Shown here: one piece after another, positions 35,968 through 44,339 of the stretch
Layout: each line of letters begins with the position of its first letter
Position numbering within the stretch: position 1 is the first letter of the stretch
NCBI RefSeq assembly: GCF_900240265.1
Contig: NZ_LT964739.1
Location: 363,126-427,125, forward strand
Direction of reading: 5' to 3'
Length of the DNA stretch: 64,000 bases
DNA from: Galactobacillus timonensis
GTDB lineage: Bacteria > Bacillota_I > Bacilli_A > Erysipelotrichales > Erysipelotrichaceae
The notes under the pieces: model-generated
What the model was told of the DNA's origin: nothing
The model's database searches: none
What the model saw: the letters and a program-made list of their open reading frames with translations, nothing else
Position numbers and translations under genes: made by a program

Positions 35968-37464
35968 TTATTCCTTATCTGGTGCCCCCTTAACGCTTGT
36001 TTCCAGTGTTTTTATCCTCTTCAGGTTCACAAGAAAAATCGATACTGCTGCCTGTATCGTCATTCCGTTCATTCCGCACGCATGGGCATTTCCATAATCG
36101 AGGGTCTGCTTCAGTTCCGCATTTTTAGCCTCGATCTTGTATCGCTCAGCATATAGTTCTCTGAATTCATCTGACTTCATGTAATCCATCTGAGCAATAT
36201 GCGTATCTGATTTGATCTTTACCGAGTAGGTTTTTGACTTCGCGCCTTCCTTGTAACAGCCGTTTCGCAAAGGACAGTTTCTGCATTTCTCTACATCGAA
36301 GAAATAGGTAACTACTTTTGTATCAGAACCATTCGCTGCTTTCTCCTGACCGCCTTTGCTTTTTCTGACTGCCATATGTCCTGCCGGGCATACATACATC
36401 CCGGCATCCTTGTTGAACTCAAACTCTTTCTCCCGGCTTCCATGTAGAACATTCTCACTCAGCTTTGATGCCAGCTTGATTCCTTTTTCTGAGGTGTATT
36501 CAATATTGTCTTTCTCGGAATATGCACCATCACCAATCAGAGCGTCCACGGTTACTCCTGCGTCTTCTGCTTTCTCAATCAGATCTGCAGCCTGCTTGCC
36601 GTCATGTTTCTCTCCGGTTGTCACTGCCGCACTCACAATGACTCTGTCCGTGGTCATGGCAATATGCGTCTTATACCCGAAGAAGGAAGTGTCTGCAGTT
36701 TTGTGCCCCACTTTCGCATCCGGATCTCTGGAGAATTCAAACTGTTCACTCGTGTCTTCCACTCCTTCTTTCAGGTAATTGAGACGTTCCTGGATATCCG
36801 GTATCTTCTGAAGCCGTTCATCTGAAGCGATCAGATCCAGCAATTCCTTGCAGTATTCGATTTCATCCTCCAGAAGACCGCTGCTTTCCCGCTTCTTCGG
36901 CATTCTGCCCTTCATGGTTTCATCCGCTGCATATACAGACTTTCTCAGTTCCTTTGCCCGCCTGATCAGTTCCTCACGCGGAGAAATATGCTGGTAGAGT
37001 GCATTGGTATGAGTGGAATCGACGATGATCTTTTCATGATCATGAATGACTCCTTTCTTCTTCCCGATTTCAACAGTCTTGCCAATCAGCACATCCAGCA
37101 GGTCGGTATCCTTGAGTCTGGTTCTGCGGAATTTGGTAAGCAGGCTCGGATCAATGAATTCAGTTTCCTCAGGCCTATAGCCCAGAAAGTATTTCATTTC
37201 CATATCATACCGGACTCTTTCAATCAGATCACGATCACTGAGCTTGCGTGCGGTCTTAAGAAGCAGATATTTGAACAGCAGTACCGGATCAGCTGCAGTT
37301 CTGCCCATACAGTCGCTGTAGTTCTTCTGAACTTCTTTTGCAACAAAAGAGAAGTCAATCGTTTCGTTCATCTGACGCCAGAAGTTATCTCTAGGGATCA
37401 GAATATCGTAGAGCCCGTTATAAGAGCCAAGATCCAACTGGGGCATATCAATCATTCTTAGCAT
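35968..37464 (-). CDS. IS1182 family transposase
   Basis: A 498-residue DDE transposase. The N-terminal DUF772-type domain (about 40-110: DPVLLFKYLLLKTARKLSDRDLIERVRYDMEMKYFLG) is followed by the catalytic domain. Acidic residues are likely in IIVDSTHTNAL, DALIGDGAYSEKDN and the late ERYKIEAKNAELK helix. A cysteine cluster (CPAGH…CRNCPLRNGC) near 370-410 resembles the zinc-binding insert of this family. The start follows CGGAGGTG by six bases. The reading frame is intact. Confidence 0.93.
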   Translation of the reverse strand: MLRMIDMPQLDLGSYNGLYDILIPRDNFWRQMNETIDFSFVAKEVQKNYSDCMGRTAADPVLLFKYLLLKTARKLSDRDLIERVRYDMEMKYFLGYRPEETEFIDPSLLTKFRRTRLKDTDLLDVLIGKTVEIGKKKGVIHDHEKIIVDSTHTNALYQHISPREELIRRAKELRKSVYAADETMKGRMPKKRESSGLLEDEIEYCKELLDLIASDERLQKIPDIQERLNYLKEGVEDTSEQFEFSRDPDAKVGHKTADTSFFGYKTHIAMTTDRVIVSAAVTTGEKHDGKQAADLIEKAEDAGVTVDALIGDGAYSEKDNIEYTSEKGIKLASKLSENVLHGSREKEFEFNKDAGMYVCPAGHMAVRKSKGGQEKAANGSDTKVVTYFFDVEKCRNCPLRNGCYKEGAKSKTYSVKIKSDTHIAQMDYMKSDEFRELYAERYKIEAKNAELKQTLDYGNAHACGMNGMTIQAAVSIFLVNLKRIKTLETSVKGAPDKE

Positions 37465-37489
37465 AAAGACACCTCCGGAGTATAGTTAT

Positions 37490-37518
37490 ATTATACGCCA
37501 TGCATGCATGCGTTTCAA
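37490..37518 (-). promoter_or_regulatory. Transposase promoter
   Basis: TTGAAA (37513-37518), a 17-base spacer made of a repeated ATGC string, and TATAAT (37490-37495) on the minus strand. Confidence 0.7.
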
Positions 37519-37530
37519 TCAAAACATGAA

Positions 37531-37572
37531 GAAAAAGCGCATAATCGACGCATTTCTGCAGATTACGCGCTT
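37531..37572 (-). terminator. Inward-facing terminator at the right end of the IS
   Basis: A 12-bp stem with one G-U pair (37561-37572 with 37535-37546) is followed on the minus strand by TTTTTC. It lies between the outer end and the transposase promoter, so it would stop read-through from rpsR into the transposase gene. Confidence 0.7.
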
Positions 37573-37667
37573 ATCATTGTGAATCATAAATCCACACTCG
37601 GGTCATTCAGAGGTTAAATGTTAAAGCAAAATCGGTTATTCGATAACCGTACTTTTTCAGCAGTCTC

Positions 37668-37676
37668 CCTCGCGGC
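37668..37676. repeat. Target site duplication, right copy (CCTCGCGGC)
   Basis: Second copy of the nine-base target, directly outside the right inverted repeat. Confidence 0.85.
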
Positions 37677-37699
37677 AGCTTTTCTTTTGATCTGATTCC

Positions 37700-37930
37700 T
37701 TAGTCAGCGACGTAAGGCAGAAGAGCCATCTGACGGGCACGCTTGATTGCGACCGCCAGCTTGCGCTGATACTTGGAGCTCGTACCCGTAACACGGCGCG
37801 GAAGAATCTTGCCGTTGGCGGAAATGAACTTCTTCAGCAGCTCAACATCCTTGTAATCGATGTACTTGATGTTATTCTTCGTGAAATAGCAGACCTTGCG
37901 TCCACCCATTCTCTGCTTCTTGAATGGCAT
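37700..37930 (-). CDS. rpsR: 30S ribosomal protein S18
   Basis: Binds 16S rRNA together with S6 on the platform of the small subunit. The 76-residue protein has the expected [56 protein letters not shown] core. The ATG at 37930 is eight bases after AGGAG; an upstream ATG at 37948 overlaps that signal. Last gene of rpsF-ssb-rpsR; its terminator is now separated from it by the IS insertion. Confidence 0.97.
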   Translation of the reverse strand: MPFKKQRMGGRKVCYFTKNNIKYIDYKDVELLKKFISANGKILPRRVTGTSSKYQRKLAVAIKRARQMALLPYVAD

Positions 37931-37948
37931 TTCATTATCTCCTTTCAA

Positions 37949-38473
37949 TTAGAAGGGCAGGTCATCACTGGAAATGTCCAGATCAGGACCCGTATCAAAA
38001 TCCTCAGAGTTCGACGGCGAATTAGCCGAAGACGAAGCCACGCTCTCATAGCTTGGAGCCGGCGACGAATAGCTGCCGGTATTGCCATAGCTCTGATCCG
38101 CAGAACGATTCTGCGACGCGCTGCGGCTCTCCAGAAGCTGCACATTGTCTGCCACAACATCCGTAGTGTAGACTTTCTGCCCGCTCTGATTCGTATAGCT
38201 GCCCGTCTGAATGGAGCCCTCGACACCGATCAATGTACCCTTTCTCCCATAGGAGCCAAGGAAATCGGCACGCTGCCTCCAGGCAATGCAGCTGATGAAG
38301 TCAGCGGTCGGCTGCTGACCATTGCCCCCGTTTCCGTTATCGCGGCTGCTGGAAACACGGCGATCAACGGCAACGGTAAAACGAGCCATCGAGATTCCGC
38401 TTGCTGTCTTGCGAACCTCAACGTCGCGCGTCAGGCGCCCAACCAGAACAACACTGTTCAGGCTGCCTGCCAT
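37949..38473 (-). CDS. ssb: Single-stranded DNA-binding protein
   Basis: Protects single-stranded DNA in replication and repair. The 174-residue protein has the OB-fold (SLNSVVLVGRLTRDVEVRKTASGISMARFTVAVDR; FISCIAWRQRADFLGSYGRKGTLIGVEGSIQTGSYTNQSGQKVYTTDVVAD), a Ser/Asn-rich linker and the acidic tip DISSDDLPF that docks partner proteins. It lies between rpsF and rpsR, as in most bacteria, two bases after rpsF. Confidence 0.97.
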   Translation of the reverse strand: MAGSLNSVVLVGRLTRDVEVRKTASGISMARFTVAVDRRVSSSRDNGNGGNGQQPTADFISCIAWRQRADFLGSYGRKGTLIGVEGSIQTGSYTNQSGQKVYTTDVVADNVQLLESRSASQNRSADQSYGNTGSYSSPAPSYESVASSSANSPSNSEDFDTGPDLDISSDDLPF

Positions 38474-38475
38474 AC

Positions 38476-38784
38476 TTACTTAGCCTCCGGAACCGGAGCA
38501 TCATCCGTATTCACGATCATATGGCGAACAATGCTGCCATTGATGCGCATCAGACGGTCAAGTTCCTTTTCCGTATCTGCGTTCGACTCAAAGTCAACTA
38601 CAACGTAGTAGCCCTTGGTCATATCGTCAATTTCATACGCAAAATCACGCATACCCCATTCATTGGTGCCGGTGACCTTGCCGCCGTTGCTGGTGATAAT
38701 GTTAGCCATATCCGCAATCAGCTGCTTGCGCTTGTCCTCATCGACATTCGCATTGACGATGTACATTACTTCGTACTTGCTCAT
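38476..38784 (-). CDS. rpsF: 30S ribosomal protein S6
   Basis: S18 partner on the small subunit. The 102-residue protein starts MSKYEVMYIVNANVDEDKRKQLI and ends with IVRHMIVNTDDAPVPEAK. The ATG at 38784 follows AAGGAGGTGTACAAA; the frame extends 24 codons upstream through the leader and should be ignored. Confidence 0.96.
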   Translation of the reverse strand: MSKYEVMYIVNANVDEDKRKQLIADMANIITSNGGKVTGTNEWGMRDFAYEIDDMTKGYYVVVDFESNADTEKELDRLMRINGSIVRHMIVNTDDAPVPEAK

Positions 38785-38866
38785 TTTGTACACCTCCTTC
38801 TGGTCTAAAGCGGGCATTTCTGCCAAGGAGAGAAAATCCTCCAGCGGGATTTCCACTCGCCGAACT

Positions 38867-38895
38867 ATCTTAACAAATTCAAAGATGCCTGTAAA
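38867..38895 (-). promoter_or_regulatory. Promoter of rpsF-ssb-rpsR
   Basis: TTTACA (38890-38895), 17 bases, TAAGAT (38867-38872) on the minus strand. The leader of about 75 bases between it and rpsF could hold an S6/S18-binding RNA element; I could not establish one by eye. Confidence 0.6.
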
Positions 38896-38898
38896 CTG

Positions 38899-39363
38899 CT
38901 ATTTTTCAGGCTTTTCCGCCAGCGGAACCCAGATTTCACTGTAATACTTTGACATATCTTCCACCGGCTCCGTATACATCTCCAGCGAATATCCCGGAAT
39001 AATCGGATGATCCCCGTTATGCGCAGGAACCCACTCCTGCCACACTTTCGTATTCACCTTCTGCAGCGCATCCGGCAATGCCCCGTGCGCAGGAAACACA
39101 GCCCACCTGCCGCCCGGAATCTCTACCGCCTCCATATCAGCTTCCAGCTTCATCCAGGGCAGATACACGTCTCCAATCACATAATGCATACCCGTTTCGC
39201 CCATCTGACAAAGTCCGAACATTCCCTTTAACGCCAGCGGATTGCGGCGCTTGTTGAACGTATCCCAGAAGACAGGAATCTCTTCATAGCAGCGCTCATA
39301 GGGAACATCCATTCCGTAGCCGACAATGGTAAATGCCTTCTTCTCATCGAAATACTGTTCCAT
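38899..39363 (-). CDS. GyrI-like/effector-binding domain protein
   Basis: A 154-residue protein resembling the small-molecule-binding domain of GyrI and AraC-type regulators: KKAFTIVGYGMDVPYERCYEEIPVFWDTFNKRRNP, FGLCQMGETGMHYVIGDVY, a central EIPGGRWAVFPAHGALPDALQKVNTKVWQEWVP and a C-terminal SLEMYTEP strand. No DNA-binding domain is present. Such free-standing domains bind hydrophobic or cationic compounds. Start 39363 follows GAGAGG by seven bases. It is 11 bases behind the small membrane protein gene. Confidence 0.78.
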   Translation of the reverse strand: MEQYFDEKKAFTIVGYGMDVPYERCYEEIPVFWDTFNKRRNPLALKGMFGLCQMGETGMHYVIGDVYLPWMKLEADMEAVEIPGGRWAVFPAHGALPDALQKVNTKVWQEWVPAHNGDHPIIPGYSLEMYTEPVEDMSKYYSEIWVPLAEKPEK

Positions 39364-39374
39364 CACCATACCTC

Positions 39375-39668
39375 TCAGCGGTACATCCGGCTGCCATGGC
39401 TGCTCGAATAGCGATTCTCCCTGGCCGCAGCTTCCTTTTCCCTGGAGCGGCTGCGCCACCATAACATCCCGAGAAACGCCGTCAGAAGCCCCATCAGCAG
39501 CACCAGCAGCCAGTTCAGCGACACATACAGTGACCCGCCCGCAACCGTCTCAACCAGAATATTGCGCTTCTGCGCAAAGACATACATCTGCCGCTCACCG
39601 ATCAATACCAGCACCAGCGACGCAAGGCTTAAAAGAAAACAATAGAACAACGGATCCGACTTTTTCAT
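39375..39668 (-). CDS. Small two-helix membrane protein, unknown
   Basis: 97 residues with two strong hydrophobic helices (FYCFLLSLASLVLVLIG and WLLVLLMGLLTAFLGMLWW) joined by a loop of about 25 residues. A basic, charged C-terminal tail (RSRSREKEAAARENRYSSSHGSRMYR) is probably cytoplasmic. AGGAG lies ten bases ahead of the ATG. No family was recognised. It is co-transcribed with the GyrI-like gene. Confidence 0.65.
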   Translation of the reverse strand: MKKSDPLFYCFLLSLASLVLVLIGERQMYVFAQKRNILVETVAGGSLYVSLNWLLVLLMGLLTAFLGMLWWRSRSREKEAAARENRYSSSHGSRMYR

Positions 39669-39751
39669 GATTGTGGGAACTCCTGCTGAACTCAGCCTAG
39701 CATTTGTATGATTTCTTCACAATACCCGCCACCGATTCTTCACCGAATTTT

Positions 39752-39778
39752 AATAAAAGACGGGTGATTGCTCACCCG
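39752..39778 (-). terminator. Terminator of the hydrogenase/pepT operon
   Basis: Perfect 7-bp stem CGGGTGA/TCACCCG with a four-base loop, followed on the minus strand by TCTTTTATT, two bases behind the thioredoxin-like gene. Confidence 0.85.
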
Positions 39779-39780
39779 CC

Positions 39781-40431
39781 TCAGTCTGCCGTCGCCGCAA
39801 TGATCCGACGATAAATATCCTTCAGTTCCGCGACCTGCTCATCGTTCATCTGCGCATCTTCGCTGTCCAGCGAAAAGCTGTCAACGAGTGACAGATGATG
39901 GCCGACAATTTCACCGTTCTTTACGCCAATGACTTCCGGAATCTGGAACGCCGGCTTGCCGTCCTCGTCCTTTTCCAGAATCGGCGAAATGTAGCCCAGC
40001 AGCTCCTGATACACTTCCTGACTCTTTGTCGCATCGACCGAGCCGTCTGCCGCTGTTGCCAAAGGCTGTGACGCATCGATGTAATAGATTGTTACACCGG
40101 TTTCCTGCGCAACTTCATCCAGCACCGGCACAGCACGCTGGCACCAGGGACAGTTGGTGCGGCCATAGTACAGAATGCCGCTGCCCTTTTCCGTAAACAT
40201 CCGGATCGACTCCTGGAATGTCGTCTCCACAAAGGGCGGATCCGTATCATACAGCCACTGGTACCCGGTCATATCCGCTTCACTCGTCACAAGATCAACG
40301 GAATTGGTAATCGTATATTCCGGCGCACTGCTCGCCTCAGCCGTCGCCGACGCATCAATGTTCAGATTCGGCTTGCATGCCGCCAGCGTCAGCGACATCA
40401 CGCCCGCCAGGATCAGTTTCACTTTTCTCAT
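39781..40431 (-). CDS. Thioredoxin-like lipoprotein with CPWC motif
   Basis: A 216-residue lipoprotein: signal peptide with lipobox LAAC at about residue 19, an Ala/Ser linker, then a thioredoxin-fold domain whose redox motif is TNCPWCQRAVPVLDEVAQE. IPEVIGVKNGEIVGHH supplies the cis-proline region. CPWC is unusual compared with CGPC and points to disulfide exchange outside the membrane. The start overlaps the sugar kinase stop by four bases, making this the last gene of the operon. Partner proteins are unknown. Confidence 0.82.
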   Translation of the reverse strand: MRKVKLILAGVMSLTLAACKPNLNIDASATAEASSAPEYTITNSVDLVTSEADMTGYQWLYDTDPPFVETTFQESIRMFTEKGSGILYYGRTNCPWCQRAVPVLDEVAQETGVTIYYIDASQPLATAADGSVDATKSQEVYQELLGYISPILEKDEDGKPAFQIPEVIGVKNGEIVGHHLSLVDSFSLDSEDAQMNDEQVAELKDIYRRIIAATAD

Positions 40432-41342
40432 TTCTGAACCACCTTCCGTGACTGATAGCCGCTTTCCACTTCTTCTCTCCCTCCGAAGTCATGTGAAAGT
40501 GCCGCCGCACGCGCCGCTGCGCAGCCATAGCGGAAGCTGTCCAGCGCATCCATCGAACGCAGCCAGTCCATCAGGAAGCCTGCCTGCATCGCGTCCCCAG
40601 CGCCAACCGTAATCACAGCCTTCTCACCATCATCCAGGACATCGCACACATACGTGCCCTGATCACACACCATCCATGCCCGCCGACTGTCATCGCCAAG
40701 CACCAGTACATGCTGGGCACCCGCTTCATGCAGAGCCTGTGCCGCCTGTTCAATGGCCGCATCATCACCATTACGCTGGCCAAGATCACGCACCCGCCGC
40801 TTCACCATAAACGGCCGGCGTGCCAGTGTCTTTTCAATGATTTCAATATTGGTATCGAGACAGATCTTCGCCCCGCATTCTTCCCCTGCCGCAAGCATCT
40901 GATCAACCGTATCAAACAAATATTCCTGACAATGTCCAGCAAGCACAAAGTAGTCGCCATCGTTGAGACGTTCCACCTTTTCCTTCAGTTTCTTCATGTC
41001 AGAATCCGTGATCGCCGGACCATCGACATTCAGCTCCGTCTCTTCCTTATTGTCCGCAACCTTCACATTGATCCGCGTCTGCTGCGGAATGTAGGTAAAG
41101 CTCGGCTCAATGTAGGGATACTGCTGCAGCAGCTGCACATAGAAATCACGCACAAAGCCGCCAAGGAATCCCGTAGCCCGCGAAGGAATCTGCAGATTGT
41201 TCAGAACAACCGACACATTGATGCCCTTGCCGGCCGGACGAAAGTACTGCATCGCAGCACGGTTCATCGCCCCGTTCTTTACCCGCTTGTCAAACTCAAG
41301 AAAATAATCCAGCGACGGATTCATCGTACATGTCACGATCAT
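40428..41342 (-). CDS. PfkB family sugar-phosphate kinase (1-phosphofructokinase-like)
   Basis: A 304-residue ribokinase-fold kinase of the FruK/LacC type: MIVTCTMNPSLDYFLEFD start, FRPAGKGINVSVVLNNL substrate loop, ATGFLGGFVRDFYVQLL, and ATP site/catalytic base in VITVGAGDAMQAGFLMDW. The family phosphorylates fructose 1-phosphate or tagatose 6-phosphate; which one is not clear, as no PTS gene is adjacent. Four-base overlaps on both sides couple it to pepT and to the thioredoxin-like lipoprotein. Confidence 0.85.
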   Translation of the reverse strand: MIVTCTMNPSLDYFLEFDKRVKNGAMNRAAMQYFRPAGKGINVSVVLNNLQIPSRATGFLGGFVRDFYVQLLQQYPYIEPSFTYIPQQTRINVKVADNKEETELNVDGPAITDSDMKKLKEKVERLNDGDYFVLAGHCQEYLFDTVDQMLAAGEECGAKICLDTNIEIIEKTLARRPFMVKRRVRDLGQRNGDDAAIEQAAQALHEAGAQHVLVLGDDSRRAWMVCDQGTYVCDVLDDGEKAVITVGAGDAMQAGFLMDWLRSMDALDSFRYGCAAARAAALSHDFGGREEVESGYQSRKVVQK

Positions 41343-42562
41343 AACGAATCCTCCACAGTCCGCTGCGCAATCCTCCGGACCAGCTTCGAAGCCGTTTCCA
41401 GCTCCTCCACGACACAGTATTCATAGCGCCCGTGGAAATTGTTTCCGCCCGCGCCCAGGTTCGGACACGGAAGACCCTGATAACTCAGCGTCGCACCGTC
41501 CGTACCGCCGCGGATCGGCTCCTTGTACGGATCCAGGCCAAGATCGTTCATCGCCTCCCAGGCAATCCTGGAAACCTGGGGATGCTGATCAAGAATCTCC
41601 TTCATGTTTCTGTACTGCTTCGCAAAGGTAATTTCACAGGTACCTTCACCATAGAAGGCATTGATCCACTCCGCATCCTTCGCCATCAGATCCATCATTT
41701 TCTGCAGCTTACCGGCATCGTGATCACGCAGAATGTAGCTCAGCTGCGCATGCTCCACATCACCGCTCATCGAGCGCAGCGAAATGAAGCCCTCTTTGCC
41801 TTCTGTATGCTCTGGCGTAAGTGCCTCCGGCAGAAGGCTCTGGAACTTTGCCGCCGCCGCTGCCGCATTGATCAGCTTGTTCTTCGCATCGCCCGGATGA
41901 ATCGCAAAGCCCGTGAACTTCACATCCGCACTGCCCGCATTGAAGTTTTCATCCGAGAAACCGCGCACCGAATCACCATCCACCGTATAGGCAAAGGCAG
42001 CACCGAACTCCTTCAGATCAAACAGATCCGCACCCTCGCCGATTTCCTCATCCGGCGTAAAGGCAACCGCAATCCGCCCGTGCTCCGCCTCCGGATGATC
42101 CTTCCAGTACTCCAGCGCATCCATGATCGCCGCAATACCGGCCTTATCATCCGCACCCAGCAGGGTCGTACCATCCGTCACAATCAGCGTCTTCCCCTTC
42201 AGATCCCGCATATAAGGAAACGAATCCATCTTCATCACGACGCCATTGCCAAGGTCAATATCCTTACCGTCAAAGTTCTCAATGATCCGTGGCTTCACAT
42301 CTTTGCCCGAATAATCCGGCGCCGTATCCATATGGGCAATGAAGCCCACCGTCGGAACATCCTTCACAACATTGCTATCCAGATGCCCGTACACATAGCA
42401 GTGCTCATCCACGTGCGCATCCGCGATGCCAAGCGCCTTCAGCTCCTCAACAAGTATCTTTGCCAGATCAAATTCCCGCATCGAACTCGGATGTGTATGA
42501 GACTCCGGATCCGAAGTCGTCCACACCTTGCAATATCTGATCAAACGTTCCGCAACCGTCAT
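41339..42562 (-). CDS. pepT: Peptidase T
   Basis: Cytoplasmic zinc aminotripeptidase. The 407-residue M20B protein has GFIAHMDTAPDYSG, TLLGADDKAGIAAI, FTPDEEIGEGADLFDL, VKFTGFAIHPGDAKNKLINA and RGGTDGATLSYQGLPCPNLGAGG, carrying the metal ligands and catalytic acids of PepT. Ribosome site AAGGAGATATTCCA. In the operon it follows the DUF1349 gene and overlaps the sugar kinase gene. Confidence 0.96.
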   Translation of the reverse strand: MTVAERLIRYCKVWTTSDPESHTHPSSMREFDLAKILVEELKALGIADAHVDEHCYVYGHLDSNVVKDVPTVGFIAHMDTAPDYSGKDVKPRIIENFDGKDIDLGNGVVMKMDSFPYMRDLKGKTLIVTDGTTLLGADDKAGIAAIMDALEYWKDHPEAEHGRIAVAFTPDEEIGEGADLFDLKEFGAAFAYTVDGDSVRGFSDENFNAGSADVKFTGFAIHPGDAKNKLINAAAAAAKFQSLLPEALTPEHTEGKEGFISLRSMSGDVEHAQLSYILRDHDAGKLQKMMDLMAKDAEWINAFYGEGTCEITFAKQYRNMKEILDQHPQVSRIAWEAMNDLGLDPYKEPIRGGTDGATLSYQGLPCPNLGAGGNNFHGRYEYCVVEELETASKLVRRIAQRTVEDSL

Positions 42563-42578
42563 TGGAATATCTCCTTCC

Positions 42579-43139
42579 TTACAGTTCTACCATCTTCATT
42601 GCGAAGAAGCGGCACTCGAACCACGTATCACCGGGCGAACACATGTAGATACCGGCCCTCGCACCAGCGAGATCAAAGGCCGTGTGCACCCTGCGCAGAT
42701 CGCGCCACACATCTCCGTTGAAGCTATATTGTACACGAAGATTCCGATCCCCGTATAACACCCGCATCCAGACGCTGCTCACTTCCCCGGCAATCTCGCG
42801 GCTCGAACGGTCATCGTTGCCAAGCGCATGGATCTGACACGTCAGATCCGCCGCACCTTCGGTCTTCTCAATGCCCGCCTTGAACCAGAACTCATCCGAC
42901 TGCCGGATCAGGATTCCGCACTCATTCCCAATCCCGCGAAACTGATACTGCAGATTGACGGAAAACGTAAAAAGCCGCATCTGCGGTCCCAGCAGCCCCA
43001 GCGCACCATTGGCAGATCCGCCGAGCCCGTCAAAAACCGTATGCGGCTCACTTTCCATGATCAAACCATCTTTTTCAGGCAGATAATAGGCCGGCTTGCG
43101 TACCCAGCTCATTTCTCTGTAACAGACAGTCCGTCTCAT
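42579..43139 (-). CDS. DUF1349 concanavalin-like protein
   Basis: A 186-residue beta-sandwich of the DUF1349/Ree1-like family. Typical features are FTFSVNLQYQFRGIGNECGILIRQSDEFWFKAGIE, then WMRVLYGDRNLRVQYSFNGDVWRDLR and AGIYMCSPGDTWFECRFFAMKM. Members are thought to bind sugars or act as adaptors, with no established reaction. No signal peptide. The ATG at 43139 has only a weak signal; ATG at 43112 is the alternative. It is placed between the SpoIIE phosphatase and pepT. Confidence 0.72.
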   Translation of the reverse strand: MRRTVCYREMSWVRKPAYYLPEKDGLIMESEPHTVFDGLGGSANGALGLLGPQMRLFTFSVNLQYQFRGIGNECGILIRQSDEFWFKAGIEKTEGAADLTCQIHALGNDDRSSREIAGEVSSVWMRVLYGDRNLRVQYSFNGDVWRDLRRVHTAFDLAGARAGIYMCSPGDTWFECRFFAMKMVEL

Positions 43140-43148
43140 TCTTCAATA

Positions 43149-44339
43149 TTAATACATTTCGATGTGAACGATGCGCCCCGTCTTCTTCAGATCCTCGCAC
43201 ATCTCACGAATCAGCGAAATCTTCGCATTCAGCGAGATCGGCGAATAGTTGATCGCATTATGTGCCGGATTATCGCTCGTACCGACCAGGAACCGGATCC
43301 AGCGCGACGTCAGAAGCGTCTTTGCCAGCAGCGCCGCCCCGTCCGTCTCCTTCGTCAGAAGGAAGAACTCCATATACGACGCATCACCGGCCGCCCGCGC
43401 AATATAGCGCGCCGCCTTCTGCAGCGTCAGCACACCTTCCGTCACCAGATCCACACCCTCAATGTAGCCTTTCGGGGGCACATGGGCATCCAGATTCATC
43501 AGATCCACCGGATCCGTTTTCACTTCCGTATGAAGCTGACGCGCCACGATCTCGGAAGTCGTCCCTCCGCAGCAGATCTTCTTTCCCGTCGCCGCCATGA
43601 GACGATTGACCACCAGCACATCTTCTTCCCTGTTTAAGGGCGGACCGACCATGACCCGTGTCTCGAGCGCCGCCTCCACATTGATGCAGGCAACCGTACT
43701 GTCATCCTGCGGCTTCCCTTCATAGAGATAGTTGACATTTGCCAGCAGAATGCGGCTGATCTCGGCCGGCGGATCAGTCGGGCGCACATGTTCCTCAAGG
43801 AACTTTTCCACATCCTTCTGATCCCAGCCGAAGTTGAGCATCATGCCGACGCCCGCATGCAGAACGCCATCCGAAAAGGCAACGAACCGGTCCCCTTCCA
43901 CCGCATCCAGCGCCGAAAGAAATACCCGCCGCCCCTGAATGTCACGCTCCAGACGATCGGGATGAAACACCCGCCCATCATGCATACATATAACCGCCGG
44001 ATTGTCGAACTCCGCAATGAAGGCACGCCCATCATAGTAGATCTGCAGAATCGTAAACGTACTGTAGGCAATGCCCCGCTCCCTGCACACGGGCAGCGTC
44101 TTGATGATCGTATCCACCGACTCCGTCAGTGACATCCCCTGAACGATCATCTCTGCAATGATGGTCGACGTCAGCGTCGAAAGAATGTTGGCCTTGACGC
44201 CTGAACCAAGACCGTCCGCCAGCACCAGCACAACGCAGTCATCACCGCGGCGCACCTGTACACGGTCTCCGCACAGTTCCTCACCCGTCTTGTTCAGTGA
44301 GCGCCAGTAGGTATCCACAAACAGCTGATTCCCGTTCAT
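43149..44339 (-). CDS. SpoIIE-type PP2C protein phosphatase
   Basis: A 396-residue serine phosphatase without membrane segment. Metal-binding aspartates are in LVLADGLGSGVKAN, VAFSDGVLHAG and PQDDSTVACI, so the enzyme looks active. The domain fills residues about 10-225; the C-terminal 170 residues (VLVVNRLMAATGKKICCGGTTSEIVARQL…) form a separate DUF-like domain with a CCGG turn, seen next to sensory hydrogenases. Four-base overlap with the sensory hydrogenase gene suggests that its activity is set by that protein. No kinase or anti-sigma partner is encoded nearby. Confidence 0.85.
   Translation of the reverse strand: MNGNQLFVDTYWRSLNKTGEELCGDRVQVRRGDDCVVLVLADGLGSGVKANILSTLTSTIIAEMIVQGMSLTESVDTIIKTLPVCRERGIAYSTFTILQIYYDGRAFIAEFDNPAVICMHDGRVFHPDRLERDIQGRRVFLSALDAVEGDRFVAFSDGVLHAGVGMMLNFGWDQKDVEKFLEEHVRPTDPPAEISRILLANVNYLYEGKPQDDSTVACINVEAALETRVMVGPPLNREEDVLVVNRLMAATGKKICCGGTTSEIVARQLHTEVKTDPVDLMNLDAHVPPKGYIEGVDLVTEGVLTLQKAARYIARAAGDASYMEFFLLTKETDGAALLAKTLLTSRWIRFLVGTSDNPAHNAINYSPISLNAKISLIREMCEDLKKTGRIVHIEMY

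Larger units (their letters stand above)
35852..37667 (-). mobile_element. IS1182-family insertion sequence, complete (1816 bp)
   Basis: The element holds one transposase gene and is bounded by imperfect inverted repeats. The left end begins GAGGTTGCTGACAAAGTAGG; the right end read inward begins GAGACTGCTGAAAAAGTACG (16 of 20 match). The nine bases CCTCGCGGC occur on both sides, immediately outside the repeats. Joining the flanks through one copy restores a hairpin (CTGCC-TCGC-GGCAG) with A and T runs. Thus the element landed in a terminator between the convergent genes at 35827 and rpsR. Both ends carry strong hairpins. All parts look intact, suggesting a recent insertion. Confidence 0.9.

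Noticed and set aside
38785..38866. S6/S18-binding leader RNA before rpsF
   Set aside because: A leader of suitable length exists, but I could not find the expected conserved loop by eye.
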